From assembly GCF_018771565.1 (NCBI RefSeq), contig NZ_CP076326.1, positions 2,046,001-2,110,000 of the forward strand: DNA of 64,000 nucleotides, given 5' to 3'. A model generated the notes under the pieces. It had not been told where the DNA came from and ran no database searches. It saw only the letters and a program-made list of their open reading frames with translations. This DNA comes from Thermoflexus hugenholtzii. Its GTDB lineage: Bacteria; Chloroflexota; Anaerolineae; Thermoflexales; Thermoflexaceae. Made by a program: the position numbers and the translations under genes. Position 1 is the first letter of the stretch. Every line of letters starts with the position of its first letter. Positions 18,343-28,715 of this stretch are shown here, piece after piece.

Positions 18343-19329
18343 ATGGAGCGGAAGCGAGCGCTGATCACCGGCATCACCGGACAGGATGGCTCTTACCTGG
18401 CGGAGTTCCTGCTGGAGAAAGGCTACGAGGTCATCGGGATGGTGCGTCGCACCAGCACCATCAATTTCGAGCGGATCCGGCACATCCAGGATCGGATCAC
18501 GCTGGTGCAGGGAGACCTGCTGGATCAGTCCTCCCTGATCGACATCCTGCGGGAACACCGACCCCACGAGGTCTACAACCTGGCCGCCCAATCCTTCGTC
18601 CCCACCTCCTTCAAGCAACCGGTCCTGACCGGGGAGTTCACCGCCCTGGGGGTGACCCGGCTCCTGGAGGCTATCCGCCTGGTGGATCCCACCATCCGCT
18701 TCTACCAGGCCTCCAGCAGTGAGATGTTCGGGAAGGTCCGGGAGGTCCCGCAGAACGAGAACACTCCCTTCCATCCCCGCAGCCCGTATGGAGTGGCCAA
18801 GGTCTACGCCCACTGGATCACGGTGAACTACCGGGAGAGCTACGGGATGTTCGCTGTGTCGGGGATCTGCTTCAACCATGAAAGCCCGCGACGGGGGCTG
18901 GAGTTCGTCACCCGCAAGATCACCTACACAGCAGCGAAGATCAAGCTGGGCCTGGCCCACGAGCTGCGCCTGGGGAACCTGGAGGCCCGCCGGGATTGGG
19001 GATATGCCCCGGATTACGTGCGGGCGATGTGGCTGATGTTGCAACAGGACGAGCCGGAGGATTACGTCATCGCCACCGGGGAGACTCACTCCGTCCGTGA
19101 GTTCGTGGAGCTGGCCTTCGATTACCTCGGGCTGGATTGGAAGAAATACGTGGTGGTGGACCCCGCTCTCTATCGCCCTGCGGATGTGGACCTCCTGGTC
19201 GGGGATGCCACCAAAGCGCGGACCAAGCTGGGCTGGGCGCCCTCGGTGACCTTCGAGCAGCTGGTGAAGATTATGGTAGACGCCGACCTGGAGCTGGTAA
19301 AACAGGAATACGGGATCCAGGAGGGCTGA
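18343..19329 (+). CDS. gmd: GDP-mannose 4,6-dehydratase
   Basis: 328 residues. It converts GDP-D-mannose to GDP-4-dehydro-6-deoxy-D-mannose, the branch point to rhamnose, fucose and perosamine. Signatures are [18 protein letters not shown] (Rossmann), [44 protein letters not shown] (catalytic Tyr-x3-Lys) and [15 protein letters not shown]. Length is close to the family norm. The phosphohexomutase starts 1 nt after its stop, implying coupled translation and supply of mannose-1-phosphate for GDP-mannose. No guanylyltransferase gene is in the window. Confidence 0.96.
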   Translation: MERKRALITGITGQDGSYLAEFLLEKGYEVIGMVRRTSTINFERIRHIQDRITLVQGDLLDQSSLIDILREHRPHEVYNLAAQSFVPTSFKQPVLTGEFTALGVTRLLEAIRLVDPTIRFYQASSSEMFGKVREVPQNENTPFHPRSPYGVAKVYAHWITVNYRESYGMFAVSGICFNHESPRRGLEFVTRKITYTAAKIKLGLAHELRLGNLEARRDWGYAPDYVRAMWLMLQQDEPEDYVIATGETHSVREFVELAFDYLGLDWKKYVVVDPALYRPADVDLLVGDATKARTKLGWAPSVTFEQLVKIMVDADLELVKQEYGIQEG

Positions 19330-19330
19330 G

Positions 19331-20755
19331 ATGACCGTCATCCGCTTCGGGACCGATGGCTGGCGCGGTCGCATCGCGGACGATTACACCTTCGCCAATG
19401 TGCGCCGGTGCGCCCAGGGTTTCGCCCGCTGGCTGCTGGATACCGGACAGGCGGAAGGCGGGGTGGTGATCGGCTACGATCATCGCTTCGCCTCCGAGCA
19501 CTTCGCCGAGGCATGTGCGGAGGTCCTGGCCGGCAACGGCATCCGGGTCTATCTCTGCGACCGGGCCGTCCCCACCCCGGTGATCAGCTACAGCGTGGTG
19601 GCCCGGGGCGCCGCAGGGGCCATCAACATCACCGCCAGCCACAATCCCCCCACCGACAACGGCTTCAAGGTCCGCAACCGCTTCGGCGGGGCCGTCGATC
19701 CCCAGGGCCTGCGGGAGATCGAGGCCCGCATTCCCCCGGATGAGCAGGGGGTGAAGCGCATGCCCCTGGCGGAGGCCCGGGCGAAAGGCCTGGTGGAGAT
19801 CTTCGACCCGGCCCCGGCTTATATCGCGCACCTCCAGCAGCTGGTAGACCTGGAAACCCTCCGCCAGGCGGACCTCACCGTTGTGGTGGATCCGATGTGG
19901 GGGAACGGGATCGGCTGGCTGCGGCGGCTGCTCTCCCCGGGGCGCATCCGGGTGGTGGAGATCCACGGCGAGCGCAACCCCATCTTCCCCCGGATGAAGC
20001 GCCCGGAGCCCATCCCGCCGAACCTGGACGACCTGCAGGAAAAGGTCCGGGAGCTGAAGGCCGACGCGGGGATCGCCACGGATGGCGATGCCGATCGCGT
20101 GGGGCTGGTGGACGAGCGGGGCGAGTTCGTTGATCAGCTTCGGGTCTACGGCCTCCTGGCCCTCTACCTCCTGGAGGTCCGCGGCCAGCGCGGCCCCATC
20201 GTCAAAACCCTCTCCACCACCTCCATGCTGGAGAAGCTGGGGGAGCGCTACGGAGTGCCGGTCTATGAGACCGGCGTGGGGTTCAAGTATGTGGCCCCGA
20301 AGATGCTGGAGACGGACGCCCTTATCGGTGGGGAGGAAAGCGGAGGCTTCGCCTTCCGGGGGCACCTTCCCGAGCGGGATGGCATCCTGGCCGGCCTCTA
20401 CCTGCTGGATTTTATGGTCCGGACCGGCAAACGCCCTTCGGAGCTGATCCGCTGGCTCTTCGAGCTGGTCGGCCCCCATTATTACTCCCGCATCGATGTG
20501 GAATTCCCCCCGGAACGCCGGGAGGAGACCCGAGCCCGCCTGGATCAGACACAACCGCATCGCTTGGCCGGCCTGCAGGTGGTCCGCATCGATCGCTCCG
20601 ACGGCTACAAGTTCTACCTGGAGGACGGCGGCTGGCTGCTGATCCGGTTCTCGGGAACGGAGCCCCTGCTGCGGATCTACACCGAGACCACCGTGCCGGA
20701 GCGGGTGGCTCTGCTGCTCGAAGAAGGCCGCCGTCTGGCCGGGCTGGAAGGGTAG
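19331..20755 (+). CDS. Phosphomannomutase/phosphoglucomutase
   Basis: 474 residues of the alpha-D-phosphohexomutase family. The phosphoserine loop is in [15 protein letters not shown], the Mg site is [13 protein letters not shown], the sugar loop is [10 protein letters not shown], and the phosphate-binding loop [14 protein letters not shown] is near the end. It interconverts hexose-6-phosphate and hexose-1-phosphate. Next to gmd/rmd, mannose-1-phosphate for GDP-mannose is the likely product, but dual glucose/mannose specificity is common and cannot be resolved here. It starts 1 nt after gmd. Confidence 0.93.
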   Translation: MTVIRFGTDGWRGRIADDYTFANVRRCAQGFARWLLDTGQAEGGVVIGYDHRFASEHFAEACAEVLAGNGIRVYLCDRAVPTPVISYSVVARGAAGAINITASHNPPTDNGFKVRNRFGGAVDPQGLREIEARIPPDEQGVKRMPLAEARAKGLVEIFDPAPAYIAHLQQLVDLETLRQADLTVVVDPMWGNGIGWLRRLLSPGRIRVVEIHGERNPIFPRMKRPEPIPPNLDDLQEKVRELKADAGIATDGDADRVGLVDERGEFVDQLRVYGLLALYLLEVRGQRGPIVKTLSTTSMLEKLGERYGVPVYETGVGFKYVAPKMLETDALIGGEESGGFAFRGHLPERDGILAGLYLLDFMVRTGKRPSELIRWLFELVGPHYYSRIDVEFPPERREETRARLDQTQPHRLAGLQVVRIDRSDGYKFYLEDGGWLLIRFSGTEPLLRIYTETTVPERVALLLEEGRRLAGLEG

Positions 20756-20762
20756 ACCGGCG

Positions 20763-21593
20763 ATGGAGCGGTCGATCCTCATCGATACCCATTGCCACCT
20801 GGACGACCCGGCCTTCGATCCGGATCGGGAGGAGGTGCTGGCCCGAGCCCGGATGGCGGGCGTGGAGATCCTCATCCTCCCCGGGGTGGAACCGGAAGGG
20901 ATTCCACGTGCCCTGGCGCTGGCCGAACGCCATCCGGGGCTTTACGTAGCGGTGGGGATTCATCCCCACGTGGCCTCGCAGTTTTCTTCCCAGCTCCTGG
21001 TCCAGCTCCGGAGCTGGGCGCGACATCCTCAAGTGGTGGCCATCGGGGAGATCGGACTGGATTTCTATCGCGATCGCTCGCCTCGAGAGGCGCAACGGGA
21101 AGCCTTCCGGGCCCAGCTGGAGCTGGCCGGCGAGCTGGGGCTGCCGGTGATCATCCACCAGCGGGAGGCCCGCGAGGCCGTGATGGAGGAGCTGGAGCGC
21201 TGGCTCGCCGCCCGCCCCGGGGCCCGAGGGGTCCTCCACGCCTTCTCCGGCGATCCCGCTATGGCCCGGATCGCCGTGGAATGGGGGTTCCTCCTGGGGA
21301 TCGGGGGGCCGCTCACCTATCCCCGGGCGGAAAGCCTGCGGGAGGCCGCGCGGGCGGTCGGCCTGGACGGCCTGGTGCTGGAGACGGACGCGCCCTATCT
21401 GCCCCCGCAACCCCATCGGGGCCGTCGTAACGAGCCCGCTTACCTGCGGAACGTGGCGGAAGCCCTGGCCCAGCTTCTCGGGCTGCCGATGGAGCAGATC
21501 GCCCGACAAACCACCGCGAACGCTTGCCGGCTCTTCCGGCTTCCCCCACCGCAGGAAAGCGATCTCCCGGAGTCTCGCTCCGGAGATCCGTAG
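20763..21593 (+). CDS. TatD-family metal-dependent hydrolase/DNase
   Basis: 276 residues, TIM-barrel amidohydrolase superfamily. Metal ligands are visible: DTHCHLDD at the start, GIHPH, GEIGLDFYRD, a His in PVIIHQRE, HAFSGDP and LETDAPYLPP. TatD-type enzymes have 3'-5' exonuclease activity and are linked to DNA repair. The start lies 7 nt after the mutase stop, so it is in the same transcript, although no metabolic link is obvious. Confidence 0.93.
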   Translation: MERSILIDTHCHLDDPAFDPDREEVLARARMAGVEILILPGVEPEGIPRALALAERHPGLYVAVGIHPHVASQFSSQLLVQLRSWARHPQVVAIGEIGLDFYRDRSPREAQREAFRAQLELAGELGLPVIIHQREAREAVMEELERWLAARPGARGVLHAFSGDPAMARIAVEWGFLLGIGGPLTYPRAESLREAARAVGLDGLVLETDAPYLPPQPHRGRRNEPAYLRNVAEALAQLLGLPMEQIARQTTANACRLFRLPPPQESDLPESRSGDP

Positions 21594-21674
21594 ATATGGA
21601 AAGGCTCCACGCCCGATGTAAAATGAGACGAGAAGATTGTTCTTCGAAGAACATTCTGAACCAGGTAGACGGGA

Positions 21675-22664
21675 ATGCCTCCGACCGCGCATTCGGTGCA
21701 GGCTCTGGTCCATATCCAGGAGTGGCTCCAGGGAGACCTGGAGCAGGTAGAGGCCCGCATGCGGGCGATCCCCCTCCCGTTTGAACCCCTGAAAACCGCG
21801 GTGGACCATCTGCTGCGTGCGGGGGGCAAGCGCATCCGTCCCATGTTGGTTTTGCTGACCGGTCGGCTCTACCGGGAAGCAGACGAGGCGATGATCGCTC
21901 TGGCCGCCGCCGTGGAGATGCTGCACACCGCCACCCTGGTCCACGACGACCTGATTGATGGCTCCCTGCTCCGGCGGGGGATCCCGACCCTGAACGCCAT
22001 CTGGACCCCGGCGGCAACGGTGCTGACGGGCGATTACCTGTTCGCCTACGCGGCCTCCCTGGCGGCGCAGACCGAGAACGTCCGCGTCATGGCCATCTTC
22101 GCACGCACGCTGATGACCATCTGCGAGGGGGAGCTGCGCCAGCAATTTGGAGACCGCGCCGCCATGCTGGATCGGGAGGATTATTTCCAACGGATCTATG
22201 CTAAGACGGCGGCGATGTTCGAGCTGGCCACCGAGGCGGCTGCCGTGCTGGCCCGGGCTCCTGAGCCCCAGGTGGAGGCCCTTCGGCGTTACGGGGTGGA
22301 TCTGGGGATGGCGTTCCAGATCATGGACGACATCCTGGACTTCACCGGTGAGGCCCAGGTCTTGGGCAAGCCGGTCGGCAACGATCTGCGTCAGGGCCTG
22401 ATCACCCTCCCGGTGCTCTTCTATTTGGAGGAGCACCCCGGGGATCCCGTCATCGGCCGCATCCTGGCCGGGAGCTTCGGGGATGAGGAACTCATCCGCG
22501 AGGCGGTTCAGCGCGTGCGGAACTCGAAGGCGATCGCCCGGGCCCGGGCGGAGGCGGAGGCGTTCATCCGTCGCAGCCAGAGTTACCTGGAGAACATCCC
22601 GGAGGGTCCGGCCCGGGAGGCCCTGCGGTTCCTGGGCGAACACGTCCTGCGTCGGGATCATTGA
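21675..22664 (+). CDS. Trans-polyprenyl diphosphate synthase
   Basis: 329 residues. The first aspartate-rich motif is in VHDDLIDGSLLRRG, the second in QIMDDILDFTG, and GGKRIRPMLVLL is the substrate-binding helix. Such enzymes condense isopentenyl diphosphate into C30-C50 chains for quinones, or make GGPP. Chain length is not readable with confidence. The start follows an 81-bp gap containing TGTAAAAT (possible -10 near 21620), so it may have its own promoter. A quinone or glycan-carrier lipid role would fit the neighbouring cytochrome and glycosyltransferases. Confidence 0.93.
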   Translation: MPPTAHSVQALVHIQEWLQGDLEQVEARMRAIPLPFEPLKTAVDHLLRAGGKRIRPMLVLLTGRLYREADEAMIALAAAVEMLHTATLVHDDLIDGSLLRRGIPTLNAIWTPAATVLTGDYLFAYAASLAAQTENVRVMAIFARTLMTICEGELRQQFGDRAAMLDREDYFQRIYAKTAAMFELATEAAAVLARAPEPQVEALRRYGVDLGMAFQIMDDILDFTGEAQVLGKPVGNDLRQGLITLPVLFYLEEHPGDPVIGRILAGSFGDEELIREAVQRVRNSKAIARARAEAEAFIRRSQSYLENIPEGPAREALRFLGEHVLRRDH

Positions 22665-22697
22665 GCCCCCCTGGCCGGGAGCGATCGAAGAAGGGCG

Positions 22698-23621
22698 ATG
22701 GATGTCTCGGTGATCGTGGTGAGCTGGAACGTATGGGGCTGGCTGGCTCCCTGTCTGGTCTCCATCCGGCATGCCCTGGGAAGGCTGGAGGGGGAGATCA
22801 TCGTGGTCGACAACGCCTCGACGGACGGGACTCCGGAGCGGGTGCGGGAGGCCTTCCCCGATGTGCGGCTTCTGGTCAACCCGGCCAACCGGGGTTTCCC
22901 GGCGGCGAACAATCAGGGGATGGCGGTCGCGCGAGGCCGCTATTTCTTTTTGTTGAATCCGGATACCGTAGTTCTGGATCAGGCCATCGAGGATCTGGTC
23001 ACCTTTGCGGACGCCCATCCGGATGTGGGGGTGGTAGGTCCGCAGCTGCTCAACCCGGATGGGAGCGTCCAGTCCTCCCGCCGGCGGTTTCCCACCTTCT
23101 GGACTGCGCTGTTTGAGAGCACCTGGTGGCAGCCCTGGGCGCCCCGTCGCATCCTGGCGCGCTATTACGTCCTGGATCGCCCGGATCATGAGATCCAGGA
23201 GGTGGATTGGGTCACCGGGGCGGCCATGCTGGTCCGGCGGGAGGTGGTCGAGCGGGTCGGGCCTATGGACGAGGGGTTCTTCATGTATGCCGAGGAGCTG
23301 GACTGGTGCCGGAGGATCCGGCAGGCGGGCTGGCGGGTGTTCTACTATCCGCCGGCGAAAGTGATCCATTATGGGGGGCGAAGCAGCGATCAGGTGCCGG
23401 CCCTGCAGCATCTGGCCTTCCAGCGGAGCAAGATCCGGTATTTCCGAAAGCATCACGGTCCGTGGGCCGCCGCCGCCCTGCAGGCCTTCCTGATCGCCCA
23501 GTATCTCTGGCAGATCGGCGTGGAGGGGAGCAAAGCCCTGCTGGGGCATAAGCCGGCCATGCGCCGGGAGCGCGTGCGGATTTACACGCAGGTGGTCCGA
23601 GGGTTGCTGGAACGATCCTGA
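22698..23621 (+). CDS. Glycosyltransferase family 2, rhamnosyltransferase-like
   Basis: 307 residues. The GT-A fold starts VSVIVVSWNVWGWLAPCL, with nucleotide-binding VDNASTDGTPERV, RGFPAANNQG, the DxD-like NPDTVVL, and the acceptor-side WVTGAAMLVRREVVERVGPM, then a Glu-Glu base region EELDWCRRIRQAGW. This arrangement is typical of WbbL/RfbF-type rhamnosyltransferases. With gmd/rmd upstream, transfer of D-rhamnose to a surface glycan is a reasonable inference. A short amphipathic C-terminus may associate with the membrane. Confidence 0.9.
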   Translation: MDVSVIVVSWNVWGWLAPCLVSIRHALGRLEGEIIVVDNASTDGTPERVREAFPDVRLLVNPANRGFPAANNQGMAVARGRYFFLLNPDTVVLDQAIEDLVTFADAHPDVGVVGPQLLNPDGSVQSSRRRFPTFWTALFESTWWQPWAPRRILARYYVLDRPDHEIQEVDWVTGAAMLVRREVVERVGPMDEGFFMYAEELDWCRRIRQAGWRVFYYPPAKVIHYGGRSSDQVPALQHLAFQRSKIRYFRKHHGPWAAAALQAFLIAQYLWQIGVEGSKALLGHKPAMRRERVRIYTQVVRGLLERS

Positions 23622-23640
23622 GCCCCTCAAGAGGACGGGG

Positions 23641-25929
23641 ATGGGAAGGACCGGATTCTGCAAGCCCCTTGAAGGGACATTGCGTGGAGCTCGCCCTCTG
23701 CTCTTGAGCCTCTCGCTGGGTTTCTTTGGATTAAGTCTGGCTTATCAATTGGTTACTCCCATCGGGGAGACACCGGACGAGCTCTCCCACTTCCGGGTAA
23801 TCGCCCATATCGTCCGGCACCGGACTTGGCCGGTGATTCAACCAGGACAACCCACGCCGCCTCACGAAAGCACTCAGTTCCCGCTTTATTATGGGATCGC
23901 AGCCCTTGCAACTGCCTGGATTCATTACGACGATGAGGTCATCCGGGAGGAGGCCAACCCTCATCATGTAGGGGCTCCTGCTCCGCCCCCTGAGGGCTGG
24001 AACAATCGGAACTTCCTCGTTCACGATCCGCGAGAGATTCGCCTCTGGCGAGGAGAGTTCCTGGCCTTTCGAATCGCTCGACTGATCTCCACGCTGGCGG
24101 GCTTGAGCGCGGTCCTCCTGACTTATCGGCTTGCGCGTCGGGTTTTCCCGCGCTCACCCCGGGCCGCGCTTCTTGCGGCGGCGCTTCTGGTTTTCCATCC
24201 TCGCTTGATCTTCACCGCTGCGAGCGTCAGCAATGACGCAATGGCCATAGCGGGCGCAGCCCTGGCTCTCAACGCCTTTGCGGATTATGTTTTGCGACCC
24301 TCTCCTCGGAAAGCCCTGATAGCAGGGCTGGCGATGGGTATGGCGATTTTATCCAAGGCTTCGAATGTCGGATTGATCCCCATCTGGATTCTGAGCGGGG
24401 CGCTGGCCAAACCGCGACGCCCGCACTTTGGGAGCTGGGTTCTTGAACTGACCCTTGGTTTGCTGGGAGCTGCCTTGCTGGCTGGAGGATGGATGGCGTG
24501 GAACATGGCCTTGTATCGAGACCCCCTGGCTCTTCGTGCTCATATGGAGATCATCCACTGGCAGCGACCGAATCTGCCGACACTCGCAGATTGGTGGTTT
24601 ATCTTTTTACGAGCTCGCGAGACCGCTTTCTTTTCTTTTGGAGCAACGGAAGGCATTGTAGGCGAGCGATGGATCTACTGGATTGAGGATCTTTTCCTTG
24701 TCGCCACCTTATTCCAGCTTCTGAGAAAGTCATGGAAATCCCGTCTCAACCTGCAGTCGGCTTCTGAAAACTCCTCACTGATCTTTGTTTTATTTGCATG
24801 GGTCTCCGTTGTTATACTTGAGTTCTTTTGCTGGAATATTCATGTAGAAGCGGCGTTAGGGCGCCTTCTGTTCGTTGGCCTCCCGGCTTTCTGGCTCATT
24901 GTTCTGTGGGCCTGGGAGATTCCGGGCTGGCCTGCCCGGACTGGGCATCCTTTATATGCTTGGTTGGCTTTTTCTTCTTCGCTCTCTTTAATTGGGCTCG
25001 GGGCCTATCTGTGGCCTGCGTTTCATCGTCCCCTGCGCACTGAGCAGGAGATCCCTGCTTCCTTGGAGCGTCTGGAGTGGATTTTCGAGGATCTTGACAG
25101 CGGGGAGCCACTGGTGCGCCTGATCGGCTTTCAGGCGACGCCGCGTCGTCTGATGCCCGGACAGACCGTGCATCTTCATGCTTGCTGGCAGTTGCTGCGT
25201 CCATCCGCTCGCAATTACTCTATGACCTATCAGATATGGGCCGGAGCGAACCCGTCCCGAGGAGAGCGTCTGGGGCAGGTGGATACTTATCCCGGTGGTG
25301 GATCATGGCCGATGCGTTTCTGGCCACCCGGAGGAGTGCTCTGTGACACTTATCTAATCACCCTGCGTCCTCCTGCGCAGCTCCCCACCGCTCTCACTCT
25401 TCTTGTTGGGGTTTACGATCGGTCACAGCCTGATCTCCCCCAACTTCCACGCCGGGAAGGAGCCGGGATGATCCTCTTCGCCGGAGTGGGGAAACCAGGT
25501 CCGGCAGAGGAGTTCCGCTCATGGGAGGCGCGTTTCGAGCCCGGCATTCTTCTGCTACGCCATGAGGTGATTCAGGCCACTCCTGAGGAGATCCGGCTCC
25601 GCCTGATCTGGAAGGCCACATCCTCACTGCCACCCGGGCTTCATGTGTTTCTCCACCTGCTCGATCCCAATGGACGCTGGATCGCCGGAGGGGATGGACC
25701 TCCACGCATGGGAGATTATCCGACTGAGTTCTGGATGCCAGGAGATATTGTAGAAGAAGAGCGCTGGATACGTCCCCAACCTCCATTGCTACCGGGCGAA
25801 TATCGTTTGCACACGGGCTGGTATGAGCTGACCAGCGGCAGGCGGCTGAGGGCCTTCGACGCAAGCGGACATCCTATCCCGGATGACAGCGTCCCGCTGG
25901 GCCGCATTCGCCTGGCATCTACGCCATAA
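23641..25929 (+). CDS. Polytopic membrane glycosyltransferase-like protein with two C-terminal beta domains
   Basis: 762 residues. An N-terminal helix is followed by a long outer loop (PIGETPDELSHFRVIAHI, with an acidic ETPDE motif typical of GT-C/DUF2142-type enzymes), then about nine further hydrophobic segments to residue ~455. The C-terminal 300 residues are soluble and contain two similar beta-sandwich modules: VRLIGFQATPRRLMPGQTV and LRHEVIQATPEEIRLRLIW, each ending near a G-Y-R-L-style strand. GT-C enzymes transfer sugars from polyprenyl-phosphate donors outside the membrane. Donor and acceptor are unknown. Base composition is visibly less GC-rich than the genes before it. The next gene has a similar architecture. 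Confidence 0.8.
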   Translation: MGRTGFCKPLEGTLRGARPLLLSLSLGFFGLSLAYQLVTPIGETPDELSHFRVIAHIVRHRTWPVIQPGQPTPPHESTQFPLYYGIAALATAWIHYDDEVIREEANPHHVGAPAPPPEGWNNRNFLVHDPREIRLWRGEFLAFRIARLISTLAGLSAVLLTYRLARRVFPRSPRAALLAAALLVFHPRLIFTAASVSNDAMAIAGAALALNAFADYVLRPSPRKALIAGLAMGMAILSKASNVGLIPIWILSGALAKPRRPHFGSWVLELTLGLLGAALLAGGWMAWNMALYRDPLALRAHMEIIHWQRPNLPTLADWWFIFLRARETAFFSFGATEGIVGERWIYWIEDLFLVATLFQLLRKSWKSRLNLQSASENSSLIFVLFAWVSVVILEFFCWNIHVEAALGRLLFVGLPAFWLIVLWAWEIPGWPARTGHPLYAWLAFSSSLSLIGLGAYLWPAFHRPLRTEQEIPASLERLEWIFEDLDSGEPLVRLIGFQATPRRLMPGQTVHLHACWQLLRPSARNYSMTYQIWAGANPSRGERLGQVDTYPGGGSWPMRFWPPGGVLCDTYLITLRPPAQLPTALTLLVGVYDRSQPDLPQLPRREGAGMILFAGVGKPGPAEEFRSWEARFEPGILLLRHEVIQATPEEIRLRLIWKATSSLPPGLHVFLHLLDPNGRWIAGGDGPPRMGDYPTEFWMPGDIVEEERWIRPQPPLLPGEYRLHTGWYELTSGRRLRAFDASGHPIPDDSVPLGRIRLASTP

Positions 25930-26007
25930 ACTGATCTCTGCCGGATCCGAAGACAGAAGACAAGCGTAAGCAATCACCCCAAAAGATCCTGCAACGCAGT
26001 TTTCAGG

Positions 26008-28701
26008 ATGAGAGCACCAGCCATGAAGATCTGGCGAGAGCTTGGACTCCTCTCGATGAGCATAGGGCTTTTGGTCTGGTGGGAAGGAATCAGCCAACCC
26101 GGATGGCCTCGCGAGGGGGATGCGCTGCTTCATGGTTACCGGGCGCTGGAGATGGCTCGAATGTGGCAGGCAGGGGTTCTCTATCCACGCTGGGCGCCAG
26201 ACCTGGCCGGAGGGGCAGGATATCCTCTTTTCGTGTTCCACGCTCCCTTGTTCCCCTGGTCTGTAGCTGCCCTGATCGTAGGGCTGGGCTTTCCTCTTGA
26301 CCAAGCCATGAAGGTGGTTCTGATGGGAGCCGCCTGGGTTGGCAGCGCAGGCGCTTATTGGCTTGCCCGGAGGTGGGGGCTCAGCCAAGCGGCATCCATG
26401 GTTGCAGGCCTGGCTTTCGGCTATATGCCCTTTCAACTCCAACAGAGCAACTATCCGCAGTATGTGGCCGTGAATCTCATCCCCTGGCTTCTCATCAGCA
26501 TTGACTACGCAATCCGCCAGGGTGGATTCCGGGCACGGAGCGGGCTGGCTGTGTCCACGGCTCTTCTGGGCCTCTGCCATAACTTAAGCGCTATGATGGG
26601 TTACTCGGTCGCCTTCGCCTACGCGCTTCTCGTGATCTGGAAGGAACGAGCCCCCGTTCGGCGCTGGGCGAAAGCCCTGGCGGCCTTCGTCATCGGTCTG
26701 GGAATGGCTCTCCCTTATCTGGGCCCATCCTTCACGGACATCGGCCTGGTTCATCTGGAGCGCGCCCGCACAGGCGTTTATGAGGTCACCCATCACTTCT
26801 TGACCATACCGCGCCTCCTCTCAATGCCCCCGCTGCGAGATGAACGCTGGGGGAATCGTCCTCACGTCCTGACCTTCGGATTGCACCAGATACTGCTCGC
26901 GCTTCCATCGCTAAGGGGGGTTCTCTTCCTTCGTCGACGGGCAGGACGATTAGAGAGGCTCTGGGGATGGATCCTCCTGCTCATCCTAACAGCCCTGATG
27001 CTTCCTGTCTCCTATCCTGTATGGGCAGCTCTGCCCTTCCTGCATTACATCCAGTTTCCATGGCGCTGGTTAGGGCCTGCGGGGCTCATCATCGCCCTTC
27101 TGATCGGCCTATCTATAGAGGATTTGAAGCCGAAACATCGATGGCCCTGCGCCTTTGCAGCCGCCCTGATTCTCATCCTCGGAGTGCTGGGGCTGATTTA
27201 TGATGGAGGATCCCGCCACACGCTGTCCGGCTCAACCCTAAGGGATCTGCATCGTTATGAGCGGGAGCAACAATATCCCGGGCTTACCGCAACCGGAGAG
27301 CTGTTCCCCCGCTGGGTGGAGGGCTGGCCGGAGGCACCTCCCGATGTCGCGGCTGCATATGCGCGAGAGGAAGAGCCCTTTCGCCTGGATCTTCATGCCC
27401 TTCCTCCCGAAGCCCATGCGCGGCTGCTCTATAAAGGCCCGCTCGATCAGGCCTGGGAAATCTCGAGCCCCCTCCCCTTCCCAGCTCGCTTCTGGGTCCT
27501 TGGCTACCCCGGCTGGCAGGTCACCGTGAACGGAACGCCAACTCCAGCGTGGGTTGAGGCGGGCACCGGCTGGCTCCGCGCGGAGATACCTGCTGGCGTC
27601 CATGCTGTTCGTCTTCGATTTCAGGGCCGATGGCTCTGGCGACTTTTCGATCATGCCGCCCTCACCATGTGGTTAGGATGGCTCACGTGGGCAATCCTGA
27701 GACGAACCCGGAAGCGCAAAGAGGAAAAGCGATCCGCTTCGGTTGTGGACCTCAGCCCCGCGAACCCGGAGATGCTTCGACACTGGGGCGCCCGAGGCGC
27801 AGGCGTCATGTTCTTGGTCATCCTCGGCTTTCATCTCCCTTACCATCTCTGGTCCATGACTCGCGTGCCCCTGGATCAACCTCCAGGAGCCGACCTCTCG
27901 GTGCGCACAGATTTCGAAGGTCAGATGCGGCTGGCAGGCTACTCGATTGAACGATGGACCGTCCGCCCGGGCGAAACCGTTCGCCTCACATTGTGGTGGC
28001 GTGCCCTCCGGACTCCGAACGAAGATGTGCACGTCTATGTTCATGGCATACCGGCTGATCGCCTCGTCCCTCCTGCCCCTCAGGCTTTCCAGAGCGATCA
28101 CGTTCATCCGGGAGATGTTCCTGTCCGACGATGGGATCCCGAAAAACACTACCGGGATGACCACCTTCTCAGGATCCCCACAGAGGCCCGACCGGGGCCC
28201 TACCGCATTCGTATAGGGCTATACAGTGGGCCGGAGGGACGGCGCTGGCAGACCACAGATAATGGGTCTGATGGCATAGACCTGCCCTTCGCACTGGTGG
28301 TCTCCCGCGCTCTTCCTCCTTACTCTCCTGCAGTCTCCTTTGGGGAGGTTCTTCTCCTGGAGGGATACGAGCAACCAAGCCCTCTGCATAGCGGACAACC
28401 CCTTACGCTCTGGTTCGGATGGCGGGCTCGGAGGCCCTTATCGCAAAATTACACGTTCTTCGTGCATCTCCTCAACGAAAAGGGGGGGCTGGTCGCCCAA
28501 CGGGATCTCTTCCAGCTCACTGCGCTGTGGCCGGCAGGAACCCTGATCCCTCTTGGCGTCGATCTGCCTCCTCTTCCTTCGGGAAATTATCGGATCCGCA
28601 TCGGCTGGTATCTCTGGCCCTCCATGGAACATCTTCCTGCCCCCAGCCCTACGGGGGTCCCTTACTGGGAAATGCCCAACGTCCTGGAGGTGAAGCCTTG
28701 A
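26008..28701 (+). CDS. Large polytopic membrane protein, YfhO/GT-C-like, with two C-terminal beta domains
   Basis: Up to 897 residues; MKIWREL at 26023 is an equally possible start because neither ATG has a strong ribosome site. The N-terminal half has about ten membrane segments and the motif GWPREGDALLHGYRALEM, an acidic first loop as in GT-C and YfhO-like proteins. A soluble stretch follows (GYPGWQVTVNGTPTPAWVEA, a beta domain common after YfhO-like cores), then one more membrane helix near 620. The last part has two modules like those of the preceding gene: LAGYSIERWTVRPGETVRLT and LLEGYEQPSPLHSGQPLTLW, the second ending GNYRIRIGWY. A role in cell-envelope glycan assembly is inferred. GC content is lower than in flanking genes. 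Confidence 0.8.
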   Translation: MRAPAMKIWRELGLLSMSIGLLVWWEGISQPGWPREGDALLHGYRALEMARMWQAGVLYPRWAPDLAGGAGYPLFVFHAPLFPWSVAALIVGLGFPLDQAMKVVLMGAAWVGSAGAYWLARRWGLSQAASMVAGLAFGYMPFQLQQSNYPQYVAVNLIPWLLISIDYAIRQGGFRARSGLAVSTALLGLCHNLSAMMGYSVAFAYALLVIWKERAPVRRWAKALAAFVIGLGMALPYLGPSFTDIGLVHLERARTGVYEVTHHFLTIPRLLSMPPLRDERWGNRPHVLTFGLHQILLALPSLRGVLFLRRRAGRLERLWGWILLLILTALMLPVSYPVWAALPFLHYIQFPWRWLGPAGLIIALLIGLSIEDLKPKHRWPCAFAAALILILGVLGLIYDGGSRHTLSGSTLRDLHRYEREQQYPGLTATGELFPRWVEGWPEAPPDVAAAYAREEEPFRLDLHALPPEAHARLLYKGPLDQAWEISSPLPFPARFWVLGYPGWQVTVNGTPTPAWVEAGTGWLRAEIPAGVHAVRLRFQGRWLWRLFDHAALTMWLGWLTWAILRRTRKRKEEKRSASVVDLSPANPEMLRHWGARGAGVMFLVILGFHLPYHLWSMTRVPLDQPPGADLSVRTDFEGQMRLAGYSIERWTVRPGETVRLTLWWRALRTPNEDVHVYVHGIPADRLVPPAPQAFQSDHVHPGDVPVRRWDPEKHYRDDHLLRIPTEARPGPYRIRIGLYSGPEGRRWQTTDNGSDGIDLPFALVVSRALPPYSPAVSFGEVLLLEGYEQPSPLHSGQPLTLWFGWRARRPLSQNYTFFVHLLNEKGGLVAQRDLFQLTALWPAGTLIPLGVDLPPLPSGNYRIRIGWYLWPSMEHLPAPSPTGVPYWEMPNVLEVKP

Positions 28702-28715
28702 ACCCCGGTCTGATC

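Noticed and set aside
20412-23663. 1083-codon minus-strand frame
   Set aside because: Antisense to TatD, polyprenyl synthase and GT2 genes, all with clear motifs; the frame itself has no protein-like pattern.
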